The translations under genes were made by a program, and so were the position numbers. From Symbiodinium kawagutii (Eukaryota > Sar > Dinophyceae > Suessiales > Symbiodiniaceae): a stretch of 64,000 bases of DNA. This document shows, in pieces, positions 45,911-59,430 of this stretch (positions are counted from its first letter, which is position 1; every line of letters begins with the position of its first letter). The DNA lies in the NCBI GenBank assembly GCA_009767595.1, contig VSDK01017407.1, positions 65,026 to 129,025 of the forward strand, read 5' to 3'. A model generated the notes under the pieces. The model did not search any database. It worked only from the letters and a program-made list of their open reading frames with translations, and was not told the origin of the DNA.

Positions 45911-46718
45911 GGATATTAGCTGGCAGGCTGAGGAAATAGTGGTGAACCAATGGTTAAGCTGTAGCAAGGGGTATACTTGAAACTACGAGGCACAAGGGTT
46001 AACAAGTGATGATGGTTTATGATGGGTGCTACTATTTATGTAATACCAAAATCATTAGCGATGAATAATAAGGGTGAATAATAGCTGACACCTGAGCAGC
46101 ACGAAAAATCAAACGTGCAAATAAGAAAAACACGTTAAGGGGCAAACCGAAATACATGGTTGTCTATGTTCTCTGCAACCAGATTTGCCGCTACTGATTT
46201 CCACTGAGCTCGTAGACATACTGTTCTTATGGTGCCCCACGGTACCTCTTAACCAACCAGCTGTTCATAGCCGGTGTCAATAGGGAAACCACCAGCGACT
46301 TGGCGGTACGCCATTTTTGGACAAGCCCAATAAGCAATTGGTAGATGCTATTGGTGCACTGGCCTTGAACCATGGCTTGAACCATGATCGACCATGGCTA
46401 CTGTGCTCCGCAAAGTGGGACCAACGATGCTCGGCAAACAGTTAACCAGTAAGATACCAGCCAGTAGCCTTCTCATTCACCACTTCACCAGCCATCTTTA
46501 ACCCCTAAGTTTGCATTTTTTGGCCGGGGCGTCCAGCGGCTAACCATCATCAATCATTACTTCACGATGAATCGTCATTCAAATCATCGTCAATCATCGT
46601 TAACTGTCATAGAATGTCATTGATCTACCATAATCTAATCTATTCAAACTATCATCAGCCATCATTTATTAACCGCGACTAACCGTTGCGACAACCATCG
46701 GCAACCAGTAGTTCCGAC
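45911..46718. other. Intron between the two hydrophobic-protein exons
   Basis: No other exon seen. A partial family-A-like end (GGAAACCACCAGCGAC) is visible at about 46291. Confidence 0.4.
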
Positions 46719-46830
46719 CCCGCTGACACATCATCTCCGCCACCAACGGACCCAGCGTTCCACTACAGTGGCCTTGGGCGGGCAAGGCCGGCAGCGCTGC
46801 CAGCAACGGAATGGTGACCATCAGAATGGC
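46719..46830 (-). CDS. Exon of a hydrophobic protein
   Basis: 112 bp. Acceptor CGCTCCTCCAG, donor GTCGGA. It encodes AILMVTIPLLAALPALPAQG, a transmembrane-like or signal-like segment, then HCSGTLGPLVAEMMCQR. It joins 45561-45665 in matching phase. The start of the gene is not placed. Confidence 0.55.
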
Positions 46831-48028
46831 CTGGAGGAGCGGATGAATGGCGAATACAATTCAACTAATGCTCATTATTGTAATTAGTTATCTAATGGTT
46901 AACTAATGAACTATTACATGGTAGTTCAATGCTCATTCATCATGATGGCGAATTTAATGAATGGCGGATGTCAGGTTCAGTGACAAATCACTAAACAGCC
47001 ATGCAATTGAATGCAATTGACAGCAGCTGCACCAAATGGCGGGTGTAACGGTAGTAACAATTTAACTAATGCTCATAATGGTAATTCTGATGCTTAATAC
47101 TCATCATAAAGTAATGGTGACCATGTAATGGTAGTAACAATTTACTAATGGCTAATGATTTAGTGGCTACCAACAACAATACTAATTTCAGTGGCTAATA
47201 GCAATAACAATTTTCTAATCCTAATCATTTGGCTAATTCAATAACAATTTAATGGCTAAATAACATCAATGGTACTAATGCTAACAACTAATGTAGACTA
47301 ATGGCTGATTGACTATTAGGTGTACCATTAATCATTAGTTGTCCCATTTAATCAAATATTAACAATCTGCTAATGGCTATACTTGTACTTGAATTGAACT
47401 ACTAGGTGTACCATTAGTTGTCACTATAGGAAGATGGTGTCACTTGTATTTAATCAGTCAATAAGCACTGTCAATTAATTACTAGCCATAGGCAATCAAG
47501 AATAGCACGGCGGAAGAGTAACAACTTGTAACGACTAATAGTCACGGCAAATTAGTAGTAGCCTAACCATGGCTACTAGTTAGTCCTTTTCTAAGAATAG
47601 CCATGGTTAATTTTTGATGTTTATCCTATAGCTGAGTAGCCTGACCAGTTGTCTTGCAGTGACCGATGGATGTACGTTCCAATGATCACTGGCTTGATTG
47701 CTAGGCAAATCTTCTGGAAACCCTTGTTTTACCGTTGAAAAGTGTTCCTCTAGGTTTTCTCATCAACCACCTCTGGGATCTTATGAACCCAAATAATTCT
47801 TAACATAGGTCATGGCTGATTTTTTTACTCACGCCCTGCAAGTCCCACAGCTCAGTTAAACAAGTCGGTCTGTAGAAGGACAAATTAAACTGATCTCTGT
47901 TGATTGATCGGTGTCCATTGCTGGAGATTCATTGCTGGACACGAAAACACGGGTGATCATGGGTCATACCACCAGACTTGTAGTCATTATGTGCTATTTA
48001 CCCAATGTCCCTTTCCACTTTTTTTGGA
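46831..48028. other. Non-coding, repeat-rich stretch
   Basis: Degenerate AATGGCTAATGGTAGTAACA words (46860-47600), no exon. Confidence 0.45.
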
Positions 48029-48150
48029 GTTCATGCTAGATTCACGCTAGATTCGTGCTTTTTCGAGTCCCTATGCAATTCTTCAGGTCTGCTTGAGGGT
48101 AGATTCACTATAGATTCATGTTGGGTTCATGCTAGTGTTTTTCCAACCGA
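48029..48150. repeat. Degenerate GATTCATGCTA tandem repeat
   Basis: About eight variants of an 11-13 bp unit. Confidence 0.65.
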
Positions 48151-48689
48151 TTCCACGAGATTCATGCACCGGCAAGCGTCATTTTACAAAATACCCTAGG
48201 GTGTTAGACATGCATCATGAGCTGGCGCCAATAAAAACAGCTGGGGGGTAACAGGACCGGAAATTGACACCAAGGCGAACTAGTCCCTCTAAAAGTGGTA
48301 GAAGTCTGTCTATTTCGCTTCTAAACAGACCAATTAAACTGGTCTGTTGATTTGGCGGAACATAGTTCAATGCTTGATGAACAATTGACATTTTGATGGT
48401 TTGACAGCTCGTTGGTTCGGAAAAAAATCAATGGTCGATGAATGGCTGGATTTCATGCTGGCTTGATGGTGGTCACCATGGTTCATGGCAATGACTCAAC
48501 AATACGGGAAACATGGTGTATGTTGTATGTGACTCCATGCTGGTGTTCATGGTAGTATTCATATGGCCAACTCTGATTCACCGTTGGCTGTTGCGAAACA
48601 TGATCAGTCACGACTACCACAGAATGAAAACCACAACGGGGCTTGTGATGATGGCTAACAAATGGCCTTTGGTATGGGCAACCCCCGGG

Positions 48690-48950
48690 CGCAGTCGACG
48701 TTGTTTTTCTCGAATCCACAGTCACTTCTGGCGTTTCGAAGCAATGGCCGGTCCAGCTGTCGAATGGAAAATCTCAATGGAAAGAATCACCTACACAACC
48801 ACCAACGGTATCACCAACTATGGAAAGTCGCTGTCACTTGTGTTTTCCCTCACTGGATCAGCGATGGCACCACCCTGATGGCTTTGCTCAATAGGGGGTT
48901 GGCCGACATGGGACCACAGGATGCGTTCAATGGGAGGGTGAGGATGTTTT
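48690..48950 (+). CDS. Candidate plus-strand exon, unknown product
   Basis: A plus frame with ISDGTTLMALLNRGLADMGP and DAFNGR ends at a GTGAGG donor (about 48937). A competing minus frame (KNILTLPLNASCGPMSANPL) is also open. Plus is favoured by the terminal exon at 49344-49464. Limits approximate. Confidence 0.35.
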
Positions 48951-49343
48951 TTTCTCGGGAACCCGTGAGAACAATTGTGAACATCATGGATCTTGGCCAT
49001 TTGAATCCATGGTGAACATGATGAGGTTCAGTGTCCGCCGTGATGAAGTCAGCAACATGATTCAACCATGATTACTTCCAAATCGTGAACGATCCAATAT
49101 GGTGTTGAATCAAGGATGGGTCATGAGCACAGCGATTAATCAACCAGGATGAAATAATAACGAGATGGACTCCACAGTTGTGGCGTTTTTCCCGCCCAAG
49201 CATCGGTATCAAAATGATGGTTTTGGATGGCCTTGCTTTGAGACACGCCCACATGATGGTTTTCCCACACACAAACAGCTTTGAAGTCACCTGTGATGTG
49301 TATCACCGTTGTTGTATATGCGTTGTGAAGGTGTCATCATCGC

Positions 49344-49464
49344 AGTGTTGGGATCTCCTCCTCCCATTGGACCTCCAATGCAGCCCTCAGGACCCATCGT
49401 TTTCAACGATGACATCCCGATCATCAAACAAGGCATCTTCGAGGCTGTCCAAAAGCGGGCGTAA
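49344..49464 (+). CDS. Terminal exon of an unidentified plus-strand gene
   Basis: The plus frame reads LGSPPPIGPPMQPSGPIVFN then DDIPIIKQGIFEAVQKRA and ends at TAA (49462-49464). An acceptor TCATCGCAG lies at 49343. Proline-rich linker plus amphipathic helix; strongly protein-like. No family recognised. Confidence 0.5.
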
Positions 49465-49875
49465 CCCCGTCAAACACAACACTTTTTATGGTAAATCAAT
49501 CGAACTGACCAGGTCGCCCTTAACACAGTGACCGCAGTCGGTCAGATCCGCTCTTCAAGGGCAAGGGATGCCTACAGCACTAGCAGTGTTTGGTTAATGT
49601 GCAGTTGTGATCACGGGCTCACGCACGGAGTTTCAGCGGTCCCCTTGGATGGACATATCGTGTTGTCAAATATTGTTGGATATTGTGGGCCAATAACCTT
49701 CATGAAACATTGCGTGAACAAAGCGAGGGTGCACTGGCAGCGCAAAAAAACACAGTTTTTGCACACACGCTTATTGCATGAACCACCGCCATTGGTTCCC
49801 ACATATGAGTCACTTTGATGGTTCTGAAAATCCGCACAGACCTTCGCGCATTCACCCAACGTCATTCTCAAGAAG
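49465..49875. other. No gene recognised
   Basis: Presumably 3' region of the plus-strand gene and spacer. Confidence 0.35.
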
Positions 49876-49975
49876 TGGTGGTTTCTTACAATAAGGGACC
49901 TCAAGATGGTTGCTTCATTGTTGTGCATGACTAATATCGGATGTTTTTGGGGAACACCCTTTTTTGAGAAACAAC
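49876..49975 (+). mobile_element. Introner-like TIR element, family B
   Basis: TGGTGGTTTCTTACAATAAG at the left, ACCCTTTTTTGAGAAACAAC at the right; CTCAAGATGGTTGCTTCATT inside. Confidence 0.75.
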
Positions 49976-50086
49976 CCAAGTCTTGTTGCATGCTAGTAAT
50001 ACCGAACAAGGCGGTGATGGAAGCTTTCAGAAGAGGCAACCTATAGGAAGAGACGCTAGCTTCAAATGAGGTGACAGCATGGATGA

Positions 50087-50229
50087 TTGATGATGAAGGA
50101 TGATGATTGATGATGATTGATGACTGATGATTGATGATTGATGATTGATGATTGATGATTGATGATTGATGATTGATGATTGATGGTTCAAAATTATTGA
50201 TGGTTGATGATTGATGATTGATGATTGAT
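50087..50229. repeat. GATGATT heptamer array (variant)
   Basis: About 15-20 units of TGATGAT/GATTGAT type, with a few disturbed units (CAAAATTATTGATGG). It passes without a break into the GGATGAT array. Confidence 0.9.
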
Positions 50230-53200
50230 GACTGATGATGGATGATGGATGATGGATGATGGATGATGGATGATGGATGATGGATGATGGATGATGGATG
50301 ATGGATGATGGATGATGGATGATGGATGATGGATGATGGATGATGGATGATGGATGATGGATGATGGATGATGGATGATGGATGATGGATGATGGATGAT
50401 GGATGATGGATGATGGATGATGGATGATGGATGATGGATGATGGATGATGGATGATGGATGATGGATGATGGATGATGGATGATGGATGATGGATGATGG
50501 ATGATGGATGATGGATGATGGATGATGGATGATGGATGATGGATGATGGATGATGGATGATGGATGATGGATGATGGATGATGGATGATGGATGATGGAT
50601 GATGGATGATGGATGATGGATGATGGATGATGGATGATGGATGATGGATGATGGATGATGGATGATGGATGATGGATGATGGATGATGGATGATGGATGA
50701 TGGATGATGGATGATGGATGATGGATGATGGATGATGGATGATGGATGATGGATGATGGATGATGGATGATGGATGATGGATGATGGATGATGGATGATG
50801 GATGATGGATGATGGATGATGGATGATGGATGATGGATGATGGATGATGGATGATGGATGATGGATGATGGATGATGGATGATGGATGATGGATGATGGA
50901 TGATGGATGATGGATGATGGATGATGGATGATGGATGATGGATGATGGATGATGGATGATGGATGATGGATGATGGATGATGGATGATGGATGATGGATG
51001 ATGGATGATGGATGATGGATGATGGATGATGGATGATGGATGATGGATGATGGATGATGGATGATGGATGATGGATGATGGATGATGGATGATGGATGAT
51101 GGATGATGGATGATGGATGATGGATGATGGATGATGGATGATGGATGATGGATGATGGATGATGGATGATGGATGATGGATGATGGATGATGGATGATGG
51201 ATGATGGATGATGGATGATGGATGATGGATGATGGATGATGGATGATGGATGATGGATGATGGATGATGGATGATGGATGATGGATGATGGATGATGGAT
51301 GATGGATGATGGATGATGGATGATGGATGATGGATGATGGATGATGGATGATGGATGATGGATGATGGATGATGGATGATGGATGATGGATGATGGATGA
51401 TGGATGATGGATGATGGATGATGGATGATGGATGATGGATGATGGATGATGGATGATGGATGATGGATGATGGATGATGGATGATGGATGATGGATGATG
51501 GATGATGGATGATGGATGATGGATGATGGATGATGGATGATGGATGATGGATGATGGATGATGGATGATGGATGATGGATGATGGATGATGGATGATGGA
51601 TGATGGATGATGGATGATGGATGATGGATGATGGATGATGGATGATGGATGATGGATGATGGATGATGGATGATGGATGATGGATGATGGATGATGGATG
51701 ATGGATGATGGATGATGGATGATGGATGATGGATGATGGATGATGGATGATGGATGATGGATGATGGATGATGGATGATGGATGATGGATGATGGATGAT
51801 GGATGATGGATGATGGATGATGGATGATGGATGATGGATGATGGATGATGGATGATGGATGATGGATGATGGATGATGGATGATGGATGATGGATGATGG
51901 ATGATGGATGATGGATGATGGATGATGGATGATGGATGATGGATGATGGATGATGGATGATGGATGATGGATGATGGATGATGGATGATGGATGATGGAT
52001 GATGGATGATGGATGATGGATGATGGATGATGGATGATGGATGATGGATGATGGATGATGGATGATGGATGATGGATGATGGATGATGGATGATGGATGA
52101 TGGATGATGGATGATGGATGATGGATGATGGATGATGGATGATGGATGATGGATGATGGATGATGGATGATGGATGATGGATGATGGATGATGGATGATG
52201 GATGATGGATGATGGATGATGGATGATGGATGATGGATGATGGATGATGGATGATGGATGATGGATGATGGATGATGGATGATGGATGATGGATGATGGA
52301 TGATGGATGATGGATGATGGATGATGGATGATGGATGATGGATGATGGATGATGGATGATGGATGATGGATGATGGATGATGGATGATGGATGATGGATG
52401 ATGGATGATGGATGATGGATGATGGATGATGGATGATGGATGATGGATGATGGATGATGGATGATGGATGATGGATGATGGATGATGGATGATGGATGAT
52501 GGATGATGGATGATGGATGATGGATGATGGATGATGGATGATGGATGATGGATGATGGATGATGGATGATGGATGATGGATGATGGATGATGGATGATGG
52601 ATGATGGATGATGGATGATGGATGATGGATGATGGATGATGGATGATGGATGATGGATGATGGATGATGGATGATGGATGATGGATGATGGATGATGGAT
52701 GATGGATGATGGATGATGGATGATGGATGATGGATGATGGATGATGGATGATGGATGATGGATGATGGATGATGGATGATGGATGATGGATGATGGATGA
52801 TGGATGATGGATGATGGATGATGGATGATGGATGATGGATGATGGATGATGGATGATGGATGATGGATGATGGATGATGGATGATGGATGATGGATGATG
52901 GATGATGGATGATGGATGATGGATGATGGATGATGGATGATGGATGATGGATGATGGATGATGGATGATGGATGATGGATGATGGATGATGGATGATGGA
53001 TGATGGATGATGGATGATGGATGATGGATGATGGATGATGGATGATGGATGATGGATGATGGATGATGGATGATGGATGATGGATGATGGATGATGGATG
53101 ATGGATGATGGATGATGGATGATGGATGATGGATGATGGATGATGGATGATGGATGATGGATGATGGATGATGGATGATGGATGATGGATGATGGATGAT

Positions 53201-56200
53201 GGATGATGGATGATGGATGATGGATGATGGATGATGGATGATGGATGATGGATGATGGATGATGGATGATGGATGATGGATGATGGATGATGGATGATGG
53301 ATGATGGATGATGGATGATGGATGATGGATGATGGATGATGGATGATGGATGATGGATGATGGATGATGGATGATGGATGATGGATGATGGATGATGGAT
53401 GATGGATGATGGATGATGGATGATGGATGATGGATGATGGATGATGGATGATGGATGATGGATGATGGATGATGGATGATGGATGATGGATGATGGATGA
53501 TGGATGATGGATGATGGATGATGGATGATGGATGATGGATGATGGATGATGGATGATGGATGATGGATGATGGATGATGGATGATGGATGATGGATGATG
53601 GATGATGGATGATGGATGATGGATGATGGATGATGGATGATGGATGATGGATGATGGATGATGGATGATGGATGATGGATGATGGATGATGGATGATGGA
53701 TGATGGATGATGGATGATGGATGATGGATGATGGATGATGGATGATGGATGATGGATGATGGATGATGGATGATGGATGATGGATGATGGATGATGGATG
53801 ATGGATGATGGATGATGGATGATGGATGATGGATGATGGATGATGGATGATGGATGATGGATGATGGATGATGGATGATGGATGATGGATGATGGATGAT
53901 GGATGATGGATGATGGATGATGGATGATGGATGATGGATGATGGATGATGGATGATGGATGATGGATGATGGATGATGGATGATGGATGATGGATGATGG
54001 ATGATGGATGATGGATGATGGATGATGGATGATGGATGATGGATGATGGATGATGGATGATGGATGATGGATGATGGATGATGGATGATGGATGATGGAT
54101 GATGGATGATGGATGATGGATGATGGATGATGGATGATGGATGATGGATGATGGATGATGGATGATGGATGATGGATGATGGATGATGGATGATGGATGA
54201 TGGATGATGGATGATGGATGATGGATGATGGATGATGGATGATGGATGATGGATGATGGATGATGGATGATGGATGATGGATGATGGATGATGGATGATG
54301 GATGATGGATGATGGATGATGGATGATGGATGATGGATGATGGATGATGGATGATGGATGATGGATGATGGATGATGGATGATGGATGATGGATGATGGA
54401 TGATGGATGATGGATGATGGATGATGGATGATGGATGATGGATGATGGATGATGGATGATGGATGATGGATGATGGATGATGGATGATGGATGATGGATG
54501 ATGGATGATGGATGATGGATGATGGATGATGGATGATGGATGATGGATGATGGATGATGGATGATGGATGATGGATGATGGATGATGGATGATGGATGAT
54601 GGATGATGGATGATGGATGATGGATGATGGATGATGGATGATGGATGATGGATGATGGATGATGGATGATGGATGATGGATGATGGATGATGGATGATGG
54701 ATGATGGATGATGGATGATGGATGATGGATGATGGATGATGGATGATGGATGATGGATGATGGATGATGGATGATGGATGATGGATGATGGATGATGGAT
54801 GATGGATGATGGATGATGGATGATGGATGATGGATGATGGATGATGGATGATGGATGATGGATGATGGATGATGGATGATGGATGATGGATGATGGATGA
54901 TGGATGATGGATGATGGATGATGGATGATGGATGATGGATGATGGATGATGGATGATGGATGATGGATGATGGATGATGGATGATGGATGATGGATGATG
55001 GATGATGGATGATGGATGATGGATGATGGATGATGGATGATGGATGATGGATGATGGATGATGGATGATGGATGATGGATGATGGATGATGGATGATGGA
55101 TGATGGATGATGGATGATGGATGATGGATGATGGATGATGGATGATGGATGATGGATGATGGATGATGGATGATGGATGATGGATGATGGATGATGGATG
55201 ATGGATGATGGATGATGGATGATGGATGATGGATGATGGATGATGGATGATGGATGATGGATGATGGATGATGGATGATGGATGATGGATGATGGATGAT
55301 GGATGATGGATGATGGATGATGGATGATGGATGATGGATGATGGATGATGGATGATGGATGATGGATGATGGATGATGGATGATGGATGATGGATGATGG
55401 ATGATGGATGATGGATGATGGATGATGGATGATGGATGATGGATGATGGATGATGGATGATGGATGATGGATGATGGATGATGGATGATGGATGATGGAT
55501 GATGGATGATGGATGATGGATGATGGATGATGGATGATGGATGATGGATGATGGATGATGGATGATGGATGATGGATGATGGATGATGGATGATGGATGA
55601 TGGATGATGGATGATGGATGATGGATGATGGATGATGGATGATGGATGATGGATGATGGATGATGGATGATGGATGATGGATGATGGATGATGGATGATG
55701 GATGATGGATGATGGATGATGGATGATGGATGATGGATGATGGATGATGGATGATGGATGATGGATGATGGATGATGGATGATGGATGATGGATGATGGA
55801 TGATGGATGATGGATGATGGATGATGGATGATGGATGATGGATGATGGATGATGGATGATGGATGATGGATGATGGATGATGGATGATGGATGATGGATG
55901 ATGGATGATGGATGATGGATGATGGATGATGGATGATGGATGATGGATGATGGATGATGGATGATGGATGATGGATGATGGATGATGGATGATGGATGAT
56001 GGATGATGGATGATGGATGATGGATGATGGATGATGGATGATGGATGATGGATGATGGATGATGGATGATGGATGATGGATGATGGATGATGGATGATGG
56101 ATGATGGATGATGGATGATGGATGATGGATGATGGATGATGGATGATGGATGATGGATGATGGATGATGGATGATGGATGATGGATGATGGATGATGGAT

Positions 56201-56867
56201 GATGGATGATGGATGATGGATGATGGATGATGGATGATGGATGATGGATGATGGATGATGGATGATGGATGATGGATGATGGATGATGGATGATGGATGA
56301 TGGATGATGGATGATGGATGATGGATGATGGATGATGGATGATGGATGATGGATGATGGATGATGGATGATGGATGATGGATGATGGATGATGGATGATG
56401 GATGATGGATGATGGATGATGGATGATGGATGATGGATGATGGATGATGGATGATGGATGATGGATGATGGATGATGGATGATGGATGATGGATGATGGA
56501 TGATGGATGATGGATGATGGATGATGGATGATGGATGATGGATGATGGATGATGGATGATGGATGATGGATGATGGATGATGGATGATGGATGATGGATG
56601 ATGGATGATGGATGATGGATGATGGATGATGGATGATGGATGATGGATGATGGATGATGGATGATGGATGATGGATGATGGATGATGGATGATGGATGAT
56701 GGATGATGGATGATGGATGATGGATGATGGATGATGGATGATGGATGATGGATGATGGATGATGGATGATGGATGATGGATGATGGATGATGGATGATGG
56801 ATGATGGATGATGGATGATGGATGATGGATGATGGATGATGGATGATGGATGATGGATGATGGATGA
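50230..56867. repeat. 6.6-kb heptamer satellite (GGATGAT)n
   Basis: About 948 units; by eye every row continues the same 7-base phase without a substitution. Because seven is not a multiple of three, all three minus frames read the same seven-residue peptide PSSIIHH and none meets a stop, producing two frames of more than 2,400 codons that I reject as genes. Confidence 0.97.
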
Positions 56868-56915
<48 letters not shown>

Positions 56916-56946
56916 CTGATGATTCTGATGATGTTGATTCTGATTC

Positions 56947-56977
<31 letters not shown>

Positions 56978-57029
56978 TGATGGATGATGGATGATGGATG
57001 ATGGATGATGGATGATGGATGATGGATGA

Positions 57030-57104
<75 letters not shown>

Positions 57105-57159
57105 CTGATGATTCTGATGATTCTGATGATGTTGATTCTGATTCTGATGATGATGATTA
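56868..57159. repeat. GAT triplet array with TGATTCTGAT islands and a duplicated heptamer block
   Basis: GAT units, then GATTCTGATGATTCTGATG variants, then a short heptamer block (about 56970-57033), then GAT units and the TTCTGATGA variants again. The order suggests duplication of a junction unit. Confidence 0.95.
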
Positions 57160-57261
57160 TGGAGCCGCATATTGCGCGCTGCTTCGAGCTGCAGATGCCA
57201 CGGCCGGGCCTGAACCGTATCTGCAGATGGCGGTGGGCACTGCCTGACCTGAACGTCAAAC

Positions 57262-57860
57262 AGAATGCCAGATGATATGCCAAACGCAATTCCATCAAGA
57301 ATTCGAGATGATCGAAAGAAGTTTGGAAGTCAAATGCCAGACTTATGGAAAGTGACCGCAGCTAGTCAGTCAAATCACAAAGGGAAAAATCACAGATGTC
57401 TATGCATGACTGATAGGCTTCGGGAGAAACACTTTGTCATTGTTTTTTAAATTTTGTGTTCCGGGATGGTCGCAAAGGTAGCTCGTCAAGCGTGCGCTTG
57501 CACATCAAAATCGCAAACAAAAACTGACGGGGGAGTTTGGGAAGATGAGATCTGCTAAAAGAACACGTCCTCACCAGATATAATGGCAGAACGCACGCTA
57601 GTCGGAACCCCAGAAAGAACGTCAGCAGATATGCCAGATAGAATGCCAATAAGAATGTCAGAAGAAATGTCAGAACATACAATGTCAGCAAGAATGCTAG
57701 ATGGTGTGCCAGATAGTATGGTGCACAAAAGATAGAATGTTGGAAGGTATGCCCGATGGAACGCCGAACAATTTGTCAGATAGAATGCCAGAAAGAATAC
57801 CAAAAGAGATGCCAAATGGAATGCTAGAAAAAGTCAGAAGATATGCCAGAAATTATGTCA
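57262..57860 (+). repeat. Degenerate 12-bp repeat encoding MPDRMPE-like peptides
   Basis: AGAATGCCAGATA-type units recur at irregular distances (57264, 57335, and densely 57585-57850). In the plus frames they read MPDDMPNAIPS and LSDRMPERIPKEMPNGMLEK. Such repeats are seen in Symbiodinium genomes; here stops and frame changes show no intact gene. Confidence 0.55.
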
Positions 57861-58432
57861 AGTTTGCATGTGATGGTGCGCGGGTAGGAAGTTTCACAGC
57901 TTCACGATTTTGACCTGCAAACGCACTTCTCACCACAGCAGCGCGCGCGCATTTTTATCTTCCCGCTTTCCAACTGACCTGCGCGCCTGCCGCGTTTCTG
58001 AACTTTATTTTCCGGCGATCCCAGAGCACAAGACTATACCAAAAAACACGGCATGTGGCTGCATGTGGCACCATTCCTCTCAGTCACGGGCACACACACA
58101 CACACTTGAAAAGACATTGATGTCGATACTCGTTGATTTCTTCCTACTGTGTGTGGGAGGATGAGCGATCCTCTATCCCCAGTAATGTGCCAATCGGCTT
58201 GGGATATGAAGGCGTAGCTCCCTTGCTCAAGGAGAGTCACCGCGACCGAAGCCGAATAAACTGAATAAATGAGAAATCGGAAAAACTGAGATTCAACGGA
58301 GCTGCAGGTACGTCCAGGTGATCAGCCTGGATATCCTAAGGTCACCATAGAGAGCTTCGTTGGGCACAGCTCTATGGGCCTTCTGTGCCACCCTAGCTCG
58401 GTTGTGAGTTCCCTTAGATACAGGGGTTGACA

Positions 58433-58488
58433 CACACAGACACAGACACAGACACAGACACAGACACACACACACAGACACACACATC
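58433..58488. repeat. CAGACA / CA microsatellite
   Basis: CAGACA hexamers changing to CA dinucleotides. Confidence 0.9.
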
Positions 58489-58644
58489 TTTTTCTGACAT
58501 CTGTTCTGACAGGCTTCCCACCTGCTGCAACTTTCCAAAGGTCAGAGGTTTGACTTGCTCATAGAAGACTCATCTAGAAATCATCTCAGGAAGTGACCCT
58601 GCCGAGACAGCCAGCGAAGAAACTTCAGCATCATGATTTGACCA

Positions 58645-59430
58645 TTAAGGCTCAGAAGCTGAGAAACCGCACACAAACCACGTCCCTGCAACCAAAACGA
58701 TGGCGCTTAGCACGCCCTGACTTCTGCTGGCGGATCCGGTGTCACAGGCCATGTTAGTGGCACCATCAAACATGCCCTCCGTGTCCGTGACGCTGGCCAG
58801 GTTCCAGTCACAGATGGATTGATCATCCAAGGAACTGGCTCCCATGAACATGGAATTCATGTTTATGACACTGCTGACGTCCCAGTCACCGATGGATTGG
58901 TTGAACGAAGTGGCTCCCGCAAACATTCCATCCATGAAGTAAACACTGCTGACGTTCCAATCACCGATGGGCTGGTTGAACGAAGTGGCATTCTGGAACA
59001 TGAAGGCCATCTCCCGGACACGGGCCACGCTCCAATTACCAATCGGCTGATTGAAGGCGGTGGCACCATCGAACATGCTCCACATAGTTTTGACGTTGGC
59101 CACGTTCCAGTCACTGATGGGCTGATTGAAATTACTGGCACCATAAAACATGACGTTCATGTGAGTGACACTGCTGACGTTCCAATCACCGATGGGCTGG
59201 TTGAACGAAGCGGCGTTGTAGAACATCTTTTGCATGTTCGTGACTCCGGAGACATTCCAATTGCCTATTGGAGTATTGCAGGTTGGTTGGTCTGAAAAAA
59301 GCCAAGACATGTCAGTGATCAACGATGTATCCCAGGAGTTCATCTCACTGCCGGAGCTGCATGCCTCTGCTACGGCATCATGCAGTTGCTGCCAGGTCTG
59401 TGGCCGGAGCAGCCAGCAGCACGTGCCATC
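58645..59430 (-). CDS. DUF285 (BspA-type) repeat protein, C-terminal exon
   Basis: From an acceptor GATGCGCAG just above 59430 the frame runs to a stop near 58645. The N-terminal part (TWQQLHDAVAEACSSGSEMN) carries the lead-in typical of this family; then come about seven 25-residue repeats, consensus SFNQPIGDWNVSSVTNM..MF.GA, the DUF285 / Mycoplasma lipoprotein-type repeat, folding as a leucine-rich-repeat-like solenoid. A hydrophobic C-terminal segment (GVLSAIVLVAGTWFVCGF) suggests a membrane anchor or GPI signal. Such genes are numerous in dinoflagellates and in bacteria. An internal ATG at 59341-59343 would give 232 residues, but the coding signal extends upstream, so I treat the piece as an exon. 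Surface or adhesion role is inference. Confidence 0.85.
   Translation of the reverse strand, partial: DGTCCWLLRPQTWQQLHDAVAEACSSGSEMNSWDTSLITDMSWLFSDQPTCNTPIGNWNVSGVTNMQKMFYNAASFNQPIGDWNVSSVTHMNVMFYGASNFNQPISDWNVANVKTMWSMFDGATAFNQPIGNWSVARVREMAFMFQNATSFNQPIGDWNVSSVYFMDGMFAGATSFNQSIGDWDVSSVINMNSMFMGASSLDDQSICDWNLASVTDTEGMFDGATNMACDTGSASRSQGVLSAIVLVAGTWFVCGFSASEP

Noticed and set aside
49611..57298. Open frames of 2,519 and 2,423 codons on the minus strand
   Set aside because: They read through the heptamer satellite; a 7-bp period without a stop is open in all three frames. The tails outside the array have no motif.
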